A DNA stretch of 36,121 nucleotides from Frankia sp. AiPa1. GTDB lineage: Bacteria > Actinomycetota > Actinomycetes > Frankiales > Frankiaceae. The translations under genes and the position numbers were made by a program. Location of the stretch: the NCBI RefSeq assembly GCF_023243075.1, contig NZ_JALKFZ020000130.1, forward strand, positions 1 to 36,121, written 5' to 3'. The notes under the pieces were generated by a model. That model had not been told where the DNA came from, did no database searches, and saw nothing but the letters and a program-made list of their open reading frames with translations. Of this stretch, positions 15,497-23,749 are shown piece by piece. Numbering within the stretch: position 1 is the first letter of the stretch; each line of letters begins with the position of its first letter.

Positions 15497-17530
15497 ATGA
15501 CTGCTACCCATACTGCGCCCCCTGCTACAGATTCAGCGGCCGAGACCGTGTTGCCCCGGCCCGTTGAGCAGCTCCCCGCGCCGGCACTCGCGGCGGCGAC
15601 CCGGAAGCTCGCTGACAGGCTGACTGATCTGTTCAACCTGGACGAGGAGGCGGCGCAGGCGTTCGCGCTGGCCGTGGTCGATCCATCGACCGTTCGCCGG
15701 GTGGTGGAGACTCCCGAGCGGCTTCCGGTCCCTGGAGGGACCATCCTCGCTATCCGGGCAGAGGTGTGGGCACGCTGCATCATCCCGGACCCCCGGAATC
15801 CTCGGATCGGTCCGGCTCGTCGCCATCCGGCCTCCAGCCTTGTGGGTCGCGACGAGAGCACCCGCCTCCGCCCGTTGCCCGAGCCGACTGCCGCACCCGA
15901 GGACCGTCCTGAGCTTCTCCAGCGTGTTCAGAACCAGGAGCATCTGGCCTGGGCCGCGAAGCAGGCCCACGACTACGTGATCGAGAACAACGACTGGCGC
16001 GCCTCCATTCGCCAGCAGGGTGTCATGACCGAGGTTTGGCTTGCGGCCACGACGTTCGTGCACGCGGACGGCACCCCCAGCGTCACGGTCCCCGTCACCG
16101 CCGAGGGTTCCAGCCGAATCACCTGCGTTCACAATCTTCTAGAACTCAGGTCTGCGGATGTCCCGTACGGTCGCGACGATCGCAAACTGCGCAGCACCAT
16201 CCGCAGGCTGAACGAGGAGGTCGCCAAGGCCGGGCCCCTAGACGAGGTGGATCCCGACGTTGCCGTCAGGGTGCGTTGCGAGAAGGTGCCCGCGCTGCTA
16301 CTGGTCGGCTTCGAGTCGCACCGCGGGGCCGCTGCCGACTTCGGCGTTGCCGTGAAGTCGCTCGTCGCATTGCGGCACGTCGACTACCCCAAGCCGTGGG
16401 GCGAGGCCACCGAGAACGAAGCCCTCGCCGACGCCGTGATCGACGAGCTGGAACGCCGTGGTCTGATCACGTCCGGCAGGGCGGAGTGGCTCTCAGGAGC
16501 GCTCACTCCGGACGAAGCTGAGGCTGCCGGATTCAACCGCGACCCGGCGATCAGGGCCGCGACCATCGCCCGACTCTTCACGGACCGTGACCAGCGGGTC
16601 CACGCTGCCATCCGGGTCGCGATCACCAGCCAGAGCACCCGCAAGCGCATCACCACCAAGCTCCTGCTGGACGTGGCGACGTCTCTGATTCTGCGTTCTC
16701 TGTCCGAGGAGGACGCCCGCAAGCGGGAACGGACCCGGAAATACCTCAAGGAGGCGCTCAGCGGCGAGTTGGCAAGGGAGTGGGACGCCACGTTGCGCAG
16801 CGCCGAGGAGTTGGCCGCCGCGGCCTACACCGAGGCCGCGGCGCAAGTCCCAGGCCCGGCCACGCGGGAACTCGCAGCCCGCAGCGCCTACCCGCTCGTG
16901 GTCACAGGCGCGCTCACGGCGGACCGGGGGACCCGCAACAGCGACCAGCCAGACCGGCGGAACCCTGGCGAGGTGATCGACCGCATGCGCACCACCATCC
17001 ACGGCGTCTATCAGCTGCGGCAGGCGTTGGTGGATGGCGCGAACGGCCGCCGGATCCGGCTCGTCAACGAGACCGGAGAGGTGACTCGCAATGACGCCGG
17101 GAGGGAGGTCGTCGCCACGGACGCGCTGCTCCGGAACACCTTCCCCCGCGCCGGAGAGGGGCCCACACACGTACCGGCGCCTACGACCCCCGCCGAGATC
17201 CTGGGGAACACCCTCAACGTGCTCGGCGGCGCGATCCGGGCGGTCGAGGACGCGGTCAAGAAGGTCGAGGCCGTGCAGTCCGAGGACGGGACGCCCGCCA
17301 TCGAGTCGCTCGGCGCGGACAAGGGTGACTGCGAGATCTGGCGCGGCATCCTGCTCGACACGCTCGAAAAGCTGCCCCTCTGGAAGCAGCGCGGACTTCA
17401 ACGGCACGGCCCGGGCGATGACCCAGACGACATCGAGGACGATCTAGATGATCAGGATGATCTCGACGACGACCTCGACGAGGGTGATCTCGATGCGGAA
17501 GGCGGCGTGACCTCCGCAAATAGCGTGTGA
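15497..17530 (+). CDS. Large ParB-like (ParB/Srx-fold) protein with acidic tail
   Basis: 677 residues from an ATG with GGAGA six bases upstream. Residues about 85-215 look like a divergent ParB N-terminal domain. A box-I-like PDPRNPRIGP lies at 97-106. The box-II-like region is ASIRQQGVM (169-177) followed by a strand and TAEGSSRITC (201-210), where typical ParB has GERR, so the nucleotide-binding motif is altered. A long helical middle (about 320-600) has repeated charged helices. The end (about 634-672) is almost pure Asp/Glu/Leu, unlike chromosomal ParB. There is no ParA partner and no parS copy that I could recognise. ParB-fold proteins occur in partition, in DndB-like modification control and in other defence systems; which applies is open. 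A strong terminator follows the stop. Confidence 0.55.
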   Translation: MTATHTAPPATDSAAETVLPRPVEQLPAPALAAATRKLADRLTDLFNLDEEAAQAFALAVVDPSTVRRVVETPERLPVPGGTILAIRAEVWARCIIPDPRNPRIGPARRHPASSLVGRDESTRLRPLPEPTAAPEDRPELLQRVQNQEHLAWAAKQAHDYVIENNDWRASIRQQGVMTEVWLAATTFVHADGTPSVTVPVTAEGSSRITCVHNLLELRSADVPYGRDDRKLRSTIRRLNEEVAKAGPLDEVDPDVAVRVRCEKVPALLLVGFESHRGAAADFGVAVKSLVALRHVDYPKPWGEATENEALADAVIDELERRGLITSGRAEWLSGALTPDEAEAAGFNRDPAIRAATIARLFTDRDQRVHAAIRVAITSQSTRKRITTKLLLDVATSLILRSLSEEDARKRERTRKYLKEALSGELAREWDATLRSAEELAAAAYTEAAAQVPGPATRELAARSAYPLVVTGALTADRGTRNSDQPDRRNPGEVIDRMRTTIHGVYQLRQALVDGANGRRIRLVNETGEVTRNDAGREVVATDALLRNTFPRAGEGPTHVPAPTTPAEILGNTLNVLGGAIRAVEDAVKKVEAVQSEDGTPAIESLGADKGDCEIWRGILLDTLEKLPLWKQRGLQRHGPGDDPDDIEDDLDDQDDLDDDLDEGDLDAEGGVTSANSV

Positions 17531-17533
17531 CCC

Positions 17534-17567
17534 ACCGGCTCCCGGGGCTGAAGCCCCGGGAGCCGGT
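17534..17567 (+). terminator. Strong hairpin terminator after the ParB-like gene
   Basis: ACCGGCTCCCGGGGCT (17534-17549) and AGCCCCGGGAGCCGGT (17552-17567) are perfect reverse complements: a 16-bp stem around GA, starting four bases after the stop codon. There is no long T-run, as is common for actinomycete terminators. Confidence 0.85.
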
Positions 17568-17827
17568 CTCCGACCGCACTGTCGGGGATACGCGACACGG
17601 GCCGACCGCGACACTCACCTCCCACTCTGGTGGAGGTCGGCAACGCTGGTGCCGGAGCCAACGCTCACGCACCAGTACGCCTCGGAGCCAGCCTTCGCCC
17701 CGCTGCCGCTTGCGCCACACCGGGTCTCGGCCCGGAAGGCAACAAGCGGGTGCGCCGGGATCTGCCCAGCTCACCCGGACAGCCGCGCCCACAGCGGCCG
17801 GCACATCCACAAGAGCTGGAGCGGACG

Positions 17828-18259
17828 ATGCGCAACCCGTATTTCTTCAAGGGTCGGGAGCGAGAGCTTCGCGGCCTGATCGACCACCGCATCAACGACA
17901 ACCTCAACCAGGCGGCATGCGCCGGGGCCGACCCAGTCGTCTACCACCCCGATGAGGGAGGGCCAGACGAACTGTCCCTCCTGCGCTGTGCCGGTTGCGC
18001 CGCCCGCCTCGCTTGCCTCGCGCTGGCCCTGCAGGCAGAAGACCCTGAGGCGCGCGAAGGATGGTACGGCGGACTCGGACCCGCCGACCGGGACGACATC
18101 GCCCCGGTGCTACAAATCGACGCCCCCCAGCAGCCGCCACCGGACCGAGCCGTCGAAGCCGCCCGACTCCGCGTCACCGGCTGGACGATCAACCAGATCG
18201 CAGCCGTGTTGGGCTGCAGCCGTCGGACGGTCCAGCGCTACCTCCGAGCGGCTGCTTAG
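17828..18259 (+). CDS. WhiB-family iron-sulphur regulator fused to a C-terminal helix-turn-helix
   Basis: 143 residues from the ATG at 17828 (GGAG six bases upstream); a longer frame exists upstream but is Pro/Arg-rich and unlikely. The four WhiB cysteines are Cys31, Cys54, Cys57 and Cys63, in the C-x22-C-x2-C-x5-C spacing that binds a 4Fe-4S cluster. The turn REGWYGGL corresponds to the family G(V/I)WGG. WhiB proteins normally act with the sigma factor. Here a canonical helix-turn-helix (about 112-143) is added: RVTGWTINQIAAVLGCSRRTVQRYLR, like a MerR- or resolvase-type recognition helix. It could therefore bind specific DNA in response to redox or NO. It follows the ParB-like gene on the same strand, 297 bases on, behind a terminator, so it likely has its own promoter. 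Confidence 0.88.
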   Translation: MRNPYFFKGRERELRGLIDHRINDNLNQAACAGADPVVYHPDEGGPDELSLLRCAGCAARLACLALALQAEDPEAREGWYGGLGPADRDDIAPVLQIDAPQQPPPDRAVEAARLRVTGWTINQIAAVLGCSRRTVQRYLRAAA

Positions 18260-18725
18260 CTCACCGTCGGGCATCCGAAACTCGCTCCTCTCCACGGACA
18301 CCGAGACCCGAGCCGCGCGTCGGACCAGACGGGGCGTCGGTGCGGGGGAACATCGAAAACCATTGATGTGACGGCTGGCCGATGGTCGTTGAGATCGAGA
18401 CCGTGCCAATGACCGCGCAGCAAAGGCAGAAAGCAGTCTGCCGTATCTGCAACGCTGATCGCACACCGGGAGCAGGCCGGCAGCCCCACAGCCACCTCAA
18501 ACCGGACGAGCTGAACCCGCTTCGGACCCGGCCCGCGTAGCGGCTCTCTGCGGCGACTTTCGTAGCGTTCGCGCGGCGCTTGGGCCAGCGCGGCTTCCGC
18601 TGCACCCTGAGCAGCACTTCTCCGCAAGCTGGTCCAGTTGACGTTCCTCCGTCACCTCGCGAACGTGCTTGCCCTGCAGGGACTGCGGTCGCCGCGCACT
18701 CGCGCGGGCCGATGCTTAGCGGTCG
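18260..18725. other. Region between convergent genes
   Basis: Between the stops of the WhiB gene and the Mrr-type gene, which converge. Apart from a possible 52-codon frame at 18382-18540 I see no gene. No long perfect hairpin was found. Confidence 0.4.
18382..18540 (+). CDS. Possible small CxxC protein
   Basis: An ATG-to-TAG frame of 52 codons. The product carries one CxxC pair in KAVCRICNADRTPGAGR and a His pair in PHSHLKPDEL, which could bind a metal. The ribosome binding site is weak, and the size is small enough to arise by chance in this DNA. It is listed only because of the Cys/His arrangement and a second in-frame ATG at codon 10. Confidence 0.2.
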   Translation: MVVEIETVPMTAQQRQKAVCRICNADRTPGAGRQPHSHLKPDELNPLRTRPA

Positions 18726-20255
18726 CTACCGTGCAGGTGGGGACTTGAACGGGGGCTTACGCCGTTCAGTGTCGACGATGGTGTATTCGCGGTGCAAGTG
18801 GTGGCGCAGCAGCCACAGCAACCGCTCCCCGTCGTACAACTCGACACCCAGGCGCTCAGCCTCCTCGCGCGCTGCCGGCGTGAAACCGGATGTCGTGACG
18901 ATGATCCCCTTAATGAACTCCCTATGAGCGACAGAACCGATGATCTCCCGGACCGCGGGAACGCCAATCTTGCGGTGCGGCGCATAGCACTTAGCCTGAA
19001 TGGCTACCCTACCGCCGACGAACGGGGTCTTGTTCACCGCCACAAGGTCGATCCCGCCGTCACCCCGCTCCCGAGTGGACCGCACCTCGTCGAACTCCGG
19101 GATCGCCTTGAAGAGCCGGAGCACGAGCCGTTCGAACTCGTAGCCGTTCATACCGACGAGGTTCTGCGCCTGGTCGAGGTCGGCGGTTGCGTCCGTTTCC
19201 TCTGCGTAGGGGAGGTCGTCCCACGGGTAGTCGAGGATGGGCTGGACCGGCTGGTACTTCTCGGGGGTCTGGGAGACCTTCGCGTGCAGGTAGCCCAGAC
19301 ATTCCACCGGGTCGAACTGCCGGGCGTCGAGGACAAGGCCCTCGAACTCGTCGCGAGGCACCTGCACGCTTACCAGGCACCAGCGCACGTCCTGGCCCGT
19401 CGCGGTGTTGACCGTGTCCACGTAGCCGTCGCAGACTACCTCGTTGACCGTCCTCGACCGGTCGGCGATGAAGACGCTGCGCACCGTGCGCAGCGCCATC
19501 TGCGCGACGACCGCTTGGTAGAGCTTCTTGCGGTCCGTCGGGCTGAGCTTCTTGTGCTGGAGCTCCTTCTTGATGGGCTTGTACTCGGCGGAGGCGAACT
19601 CGGGGATCGCTGCCAACAGCGGCAGGTCGACACGTACCCGGAGCTGGCGTTCGGCAGGGTAGTAGGAAGCCTGGACGCCCGTGGGGAAGTCGCTGGGGTA
19701 GCGCTGCACGGCCAGCACCTCGCGGAAGTAGGCGGCGACCGCCGCCCGCTTTCCGGCGACGAAGTCGGCGGCAAGCTGGTCGACGGCGCGATGCTGGCGG
19801 GCGACCCGTTCCCGTTCGCGATCCGCGGCCCGCTCATGCGCCGCCTGCTCCCGCGCCAGTTCCTCCATGCGGAGCCGCTCGGCCTCATCGCGTTCGGCGA
19901 CGGCCTGAGCATAGTCAGCCCGGCTCTTCGCAAGGTCGGCGTCGTATTCGCGGCGGCGACCCGGCAACAGCGCGCCCCAGCCAGTCAGTGGCTCTGGCAG
20001 GAAGGACTCCCACTGCGGCTCCGGCGCCGGGGTGGACAGCCGCGACGGCGGTCTGTACCCAGTCACCACCAGCGGCTCTTTAAAGCTGTCGAACGGCAGG
20101 TAGGGGTCCTCGCCGAGAACTCCCTTGAGCAGGGTCTTGAGCCCGACAAGGCGCGACTCCAGGGCGCGGGTAACCGCCGCTGCGCGTTCGTGCCCTTGCG
20201 CGATCTCGCGTTCGCGTTCCCGCTTCGCCTGATCCTTCACGTTCGCGGCAGCCAC
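18726..20255 (-). CDS. Mrr-type restriction endonuclease with coiled-coil N-terminal half
   Basis: 509 residues from a GTG at 20255; no ATG fits, and the ribosome binding site is weak. The C-terminal domain (about 371-485) is Mrr/REase-like: GYEFERLVLRLF, then GDGGIDLVAV (Asp403) and the core VAIQAKCYAPH (Gln420-x-Lys422). VPAVREIIG, a GIIVTTSGFTPAAREEAE segment and YDGERLLWLL complete the fold. Mrr-family enzymes often cut methylated or foreign DNA. The N-terminal part is rich in Arg/Glu heptads (about 105-165), a probable coiled coil. The middle (about 175-370) is a mixed domain with DLPLLAAIPEF and LSPTDRKKLYQAVVAQMALR that I do not recognise. It may sense a signal that unleashes the nuclease. 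The gene stands alone, convergent to the WhiB gene. Confidence 0.82.
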   Translation of the reverse strand: MAAANVKDQAKREREREIAQGHERAAAVTRALESRLVGLKTLLKGVLGEDPYLPFDSFKEPLVVTGYRPPSRLSTPAPEPQWESFLPEPLTGWGALLPGRRREYDADLAKSRADYAQAVAERDEAERLRMEELAREQAAHERAADRERERVARQHRAVDQLAADFVAGKRAAVAAYFREVLAVQRYPSDFPTGVQASYYPAERQLRVRVDLPLLAAIPEFASAEYKPIKKELQHKKLSPTDRKKLYQAVVAQMALRTVRSVFIADRSRTVNEVVCDGYVDTVNTATGQDVRWCLVSVQVPRDEFEGLVLDARQFDPVECLGYLHAKVSQTPEKYQPVQPILDYPWDDLPYAEETDATADLDQAQNLVGMNGYEFERLVLRLFKAIPEFDEVRSTRERGDGGIDLVAVNKTPFVGGRVAIQAKCYAPHRKIGVPAVREIIGSVAHREFIKGIIVTTSGFTPAAREEAERLGVELYDGERLLWLLRHHLHREYTIVDTERRKPPFKSPPAR

Positions 20256-20673
20256 CGTGGCATTGTCCCGCGCGGCTACCGCCCGCGTCTGTCTTTCCTA
20301 ACGGTTGTACGACCCCACCCACGATGCCCCAAATAGACCAAAAGTCCTGTTTGCCTACACTTATGGGAAGGGTCACGCAGAGCATTCCAGCGTCGGCGAC
20401 ACGATCGAGGGGCTGCCCTGCATGGGGCGACCGAAGCCACCAATCACTAAAAGTCACCACTGGAGTCGGCAGCCCGGCAGTCTCGGAATTGCACGAACCG
20501 GACACTTAACGCCTGCCGAACTGCACCTTTGTGTGGCCGCCGATCGCGCCGATTGATAAGTACAGCCACTGAGCAAGGCCAGCCACTAACTACAGAGTGC
20601 GACGGGCGACCAGGGACTCGAATCCTGAAATGACCTGTTCACCTGATCGGATCGGTCCGGGAGGGGTCGGCAG
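20256..20673. other. Intergenic region with lower GC
   Basis: Noticeably less GC-rich than its surroundings (for example CCAAATAGACCAAAAGTC and ACTTATGGGAAG near 20330-20375). It must hold the promoter of the leftward Mrr-type gene. No gene is supported. At 20611-20627 the - strand reads CAGGATTCGAGTCCCTG, reminiscent of a tRNA T-arm, but no tRNA folds around it. Confidence 0.4.
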
Positions 20674-21495
20674 TCAGGCCGAACGTAGCTGGTGGTCGCC
20701 GTCGGTGGGGGGCATGGACTGTGGTGGGTAGAGCCGGTTGGGCGTTCGGGGAGGCCGATCTTGCCTTCGTGGCCCGTGGCGGCACAGTCCAGGGGCGGCC
20801 AGGCGACCAGCGCCGGCACGGGTCAGGGGGAGCCAGCGGACGAGGGTGACGTCCAGGTGCTGGTCGGGTTCGCGAGATCGGCGGCCGTGGTCGCGACGGG
20901 TACCCGTGCGGACTGGTCGAGGTGGCGCAGCGTATCGACCAAGGCCTCGCGGATCCGGGCTTCGCGGCGGGTCGTGGTGGTCCAGATCAGGATCGGTGTG
21001 GTGATCCGAGTCTCCGTGGCGAGCCGATGGTAGGCGTCGATCTTGAGGGCGAGACGCTGCAGCGGTTCGGTGCCGAAGTCCAGTTCGACGAACCACTCGA
21101 TCTCGGCGCCGCCCTGCGCCCACCGGCCGTAGCCGTCCGGGCGGACGATGTCCCCGTACAGTCCCGCGCACCGTTCCTCTGACCACCAGGCCGCCAGCCG
21201 GCCGGTGGCGTCGTGCTGGCGGGCGTGGTGGATCAGACGGGTGAACAATCCGTTGACCGCGACCTGGTGGGCCAGACGCAGGGAGTGGGCAATGCCCATA
21301 GCCCGGTCATGCTGGTAACCGATCTCCTTCGGGTCCAAGCCGTCCTCATGCGCGAGGACAGCGGCACCGGCGACGTCGAGGACATAGTGCATGGGCGACA
21401 GGCCACTGACGGCCAGCGGCTGGAACCGGTCAAGGACCCGCCAGCGGTACAGCTCCAGCAGGCGGATGTTCGCCGACCGGCGGGTGACCCAGCCG
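20674..21495 (-). pseudogene. Truncated, frameshifted replication-relaxation family gene
   Basis: A close relative of the intact gene at 28022-29056. The similarity begins at GWVTRRSAN and continues with LLELYRWRVLDRFQPLAVSG, then GAAVLAHEDGLDPKEIGYQHD, almost unchanged. The first 85 or so codons are missing: the match stops near 21495, where unrelated sequence starts. A one-base deletion near 20872 (CTCGCGAACCC against CTCGCCGAACCC in the intact copy) shifts the frame. The old C-terminus continues in the other frame as EPDQHLDVTLVRWLPLTR down to about 20674. Replication-relaxation (Replic_Relax) proteins are plasmid or integrative-element functions. This copy cannot make the full protein. 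Confidence 0.85.
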
Positions 21496-21598
21496 GTCCG
21501 GGCAGCGGCTGACCATCGCTGAGGCCCAGACCCGCAGCGCGATCGCCGACACCCGCGAGCTACGCACCGCACTCGCCGCTCTAACACGTACGCCCTGA
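21496..21598 (+). pseudogene. C-terminal fragment of an unidentified gene at a rearrangement junction
   Basis: Starting where the similarity of the neighbouring pseudogene ends, the + strand reads RSGQRLTIAEAQTRSAIAD, then TRELRTALAALTRTP and a TGA at 21596-21598. The helical, heptad-like composition and codon use look like the end of a real gene whose front has been lost. I do not know the family. Confidence 0.35.
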
Positions 21599-21781
21599 CA
21601 GCCCATTTCGATCACCTGGGTCGTAGACATGCCGCGAACGGACAGGGGCTCATCGGTCCGCGCCGCGGGAGACTTCCTGTCCCCTTGCGGCTCCGCGCGG
21701 ACGGGTCGCGGCACCGACTGATCAGGAATCGTTCGTCCGCGGATCTGGTCGCGTGGATCCCATTTCCGGCCTACTCGCCGG

Positions 21782-23032
21782 TCACTGGTCTTGATCGTCC
21801 TCGGGCGGTGGGATCAGGATCATAGGGGAGACGCCTCCCTGGTTCACGCAGTCCTGAGCAAGATCGTGGACATGTCGGTGGTACTCGTGGTCGGTGCCGG
21901 CGGCGTTCACGGTGACCTCGACGGGCGTGAAGCGGTGCAGCGGGATCGAGGTGATCTCGTCGCTGAGGAAGTTGCCCTGCGTGAGGATCGTCAGTGGCTG
22001 GGTGCCGGTCCAGTGGATGGTGACGCGGACGTCGTACTCGTCGTTGCTGGTCGTCTGCGCGGTCGCCCGGACCAACGCCATGAGATCAGCGACAGCGCAC
22101 TCGATGGCTGGGGACGTCACCTGCCAGCCGTCGCGGTACGTGTCGCGGCCCGCCCGGTGTGCACCGACGGCGGTCGTCACAGTCACCGAGCCGTCGTGGT
22201 GGATGCTCACCCACGACTCCTTCCACCCGTAGCCATCGCTCGTGGCCATGTCCCGGGCCACCCAGCGCCGCAGCCCCGGACGAGGGTTCAACCGATCCAC
22301 ACTCTCCAGAGGACGGAAGCCCCGGTTTGGCGCATAGGTAAACGTCAGTCTCTCCGCTGTCGAGATCACCTCGCGCGCCGCGTCACGGCTTGGACGATCC
22401 CCGACACGCGGGATCCTGGGATGAGCGGCCCCGACCAGCCATGCACGCTTGTCGGTGTCACGGCCGGCAACCGCATCGCCGACGAGCGCGTCCAGAGCCT
22501 CGGTCGCGTGGCGACGCTCGTCGAACCGAGCGCGGTACATCGCCTCGATCTGCCGTTCCTTCATCCACACCGTGTCAGCACCGTTACGGACCGGCGCGCC
22601 GAAGTACTCGCCCCGATAGATCAGATGAGGACCGTCCACGCTGGCGGGGACCTCAACCACGACCGCCCGCTTCCCCGCAGCCCCGAGGAGATGCACGGTC
22701 AGGCCGAACACAGGTGGAGAGATCGCGGTGATCGCGGCGCTGCGCAGCGCCCGTTCGTGGACCTCCGTGCACTCGCCCACATCGACGCGCCCCGTCGCAG
22801 CCTTCTCCGTCTCGGTGACCCCGTAGACGACGAGGCCGCCGCCGCTGTTCGCCATCGCCGCCACGTCCTTGGGAAAGTCCGTCTCCGACAGGCCCCTCGC
22901 CGGCGGAAGCTTCTGCTTCCAGTCCAGGTCGTCCGCCTCCACCACGCCGGCATCTACCGCGGCCTGAAGGAACTCGTCGGTCAACGGACCTGGCGTGAAC
23001 CCACCAACACGATGCAGCGCTGTGAAGCTCAT
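21782..23032 (-). CDS. Schlafen AlbA_2-domain (putative DNA/ATP-binding) protein
   Basis: 416 residues from the ATG at 23032 (MSFTALHR); the open frame extends 47 codons upstream but that part looks non-coding. The N-terminal 150 residues match the Schlafen AlbA_2 domain: DWKQKLPPARGLSETDFPKD, then the hallmark AAMANSGGGLVVYGVTE. A strand follows with VVVEVPAS and a PVRNGADTVWMKERQIE ending, where AlbA_2 proteins have the typical R-x-G...M. The rest (about 160-416) is a mixed alpha/beta region without a recognised motif, ending in IPPPEDDQDQ. Proteins with this domain include putative helicases and regulators and are often found in defence islands. It is transcribed toward the replication-relaxation remnant. 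Confidence 0.78.
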   Translation of the reverse strand: MSFTALHRVGGFTPGPLTDEFLQAAVDAGVVEADDLDWKQKLPPARGLSETDFPKDVAAMANSGGGLVVYGVTETEKAATGRVDVGECTEVHERALRSAAITAISPPVFGLTVHLLGAAGKRAVVVEVPASVDGPHLIYRGEYFGAPVRNGADTVWMKERQIEAMYRARFDERRHATEALDALVGDAVAGRDTDKRAWLVGAAHPRIPRVGDRPSRDAAREVISTAERLTFTYAPNRGFRPLESVDRLNPRPGLRRWVARDMATSDGYGWKESWVSIHHDGSVTVTTAVGAHRAGRDTYRDGWQVTSPAIECAVADLMALVRATAQTTSNDEYDVRVTIHWTGTQPLTILTQGNFLSDEITSIPLHRFTPVEVTVNAAGTDHEYHRHVHDLAQDCVNQGGVSPMILIPPPEDDQDQ

Positions 23033-23735
23033 GCCGCCAGCGTAGGGACACCTTCCGACATCCCCCGCTCGATCGTCACGGCGACGGATCATGAACTGGA
23101 TAGCCGCGGCGCGTCCAGCGTGTTCGGCGCCGGGGCAGGAAAGCCACGTGACCACCACCAAACTGATGATCAATATGACGGGGCGTCGAACATGCGAGAC
23201 CGGTTAGCGCCTGCATGGCGCCGCGTGATGCCAGCCCACCGAGGCCGAGCAGCGAAACCTCTCCGCAAGGCGGAGATCATCCACCGCTCGATAGAGATCA
23301 ACTGAGCCCTCGATTGCGGCCGAGTGATTGTGAGAGAACACGGAAAGGTCTACGGCGCGACACACCGGGCCCGCAGGCCCGACGAGGAGGGGGGCACCGG
23401 CACGCGGCCTCGCCAGGAATGCGTCGACGGGTGGAGATGTCCTCGATGTAGAGCTTGACCCGAACGCCCCGCAGTCGAGTTGAACAACCTGGTCCACGGC
23501 ATCGCCGAAGAGGCCGTCAAGGAGCTTCCCTACCTCCTGAAGCGCGCCGACACGAAGCCGGCCCCACCGACCGATGCCGCGCCCGCGGCGGTCCCGCACA
23601 CCGCGCAAGCCGAGTCCCGTCTCAGCAGGGCTGACCCAACGAGGACGACGACGAGTAGGCCGAAGGCTACACGTGGCAGCCAAACTGGTCCTGACGCTCG
23701 CCATGCGGTCACCTGGACGCCCTCAACCCACGCGG
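23033..23735. other. Gene-poor stretch between the AlbA_2 gene and the Gabija-like pair
   Basis: About 700 bases without a confident gene. Part of the + strand (from about 23475) reads as a plausible helical peptide (see 23480-23749). On the - strand the short stretch VRVKLYIEDISTRRRIPGEA (near 23430) also has coding character, but in a frame with no usable start. Both look like remnants. The promoter of the AlbA_2 gene must lie at the left end. Confidence 0.4.
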
Positions 23736-23749
23736 TCACTGCTCGGTGA
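23480..23749 (+). CDS. Possible small protein or gene remnant
   Basis: A TTG-started 89-codon frame. The first 30 codons have coding-like GC-rich third positions and give an amphipathic stretch NNLVHGIAEEAVKELPYLLK. After that the composition turns Thr/Arg/Pro-rich, and the frame runs into the 3' end of the helicase gene on the other strand (overlap 23736-23749). No ribosome binding site is evident. It may be the end of a lost gene. Confidence 0.2.
   Translation: MNNLVHGIAEEAVKELPYLLKRADTKPAPPTDAAPAAVPHTAQAESRLSRADPTRTTTSRPKATRGSQTGPDARHAVTWTPSTHAVTAR

Noticed and set aside
15168..15500. 110-codon frame before the ParB-like gene
   Set aside because: No ribosome binding site, Gly/Arg-rich low-information product, and it overlaps both the palindromic region and the start of the next gene.
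18792..20336. 514-codon + strand frame opposite the Mrr-type gene
   Set aside because: Antisense shadow without domain features; the - strand frame has the Mrr motifs.
20605..20630. tRNA-like T-arm (CAGGATTCGAGTCCCTG on the - strand), possible attachment site
   Set aside because: The closing base pair of the stem is wrong (A opposite C), no anticodon or D-arm can be folded around it, and there is no integrase gene in the window.
21791..23305. 504-codon + strand frame opposite the AlbA_2 gene
   Set aside because: No domain signal; the opposite frame has the AlbA_2 hallmark residues.
23204..23704. 166-codon - strand frame between the AlbA_2 and Gabija genes
   Set aside because: Arg/Pro/Ser-rich product without motifs or a ribosome binding site. 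Parts of the region have coding character in other frames, so it is more likely remnant sequence.
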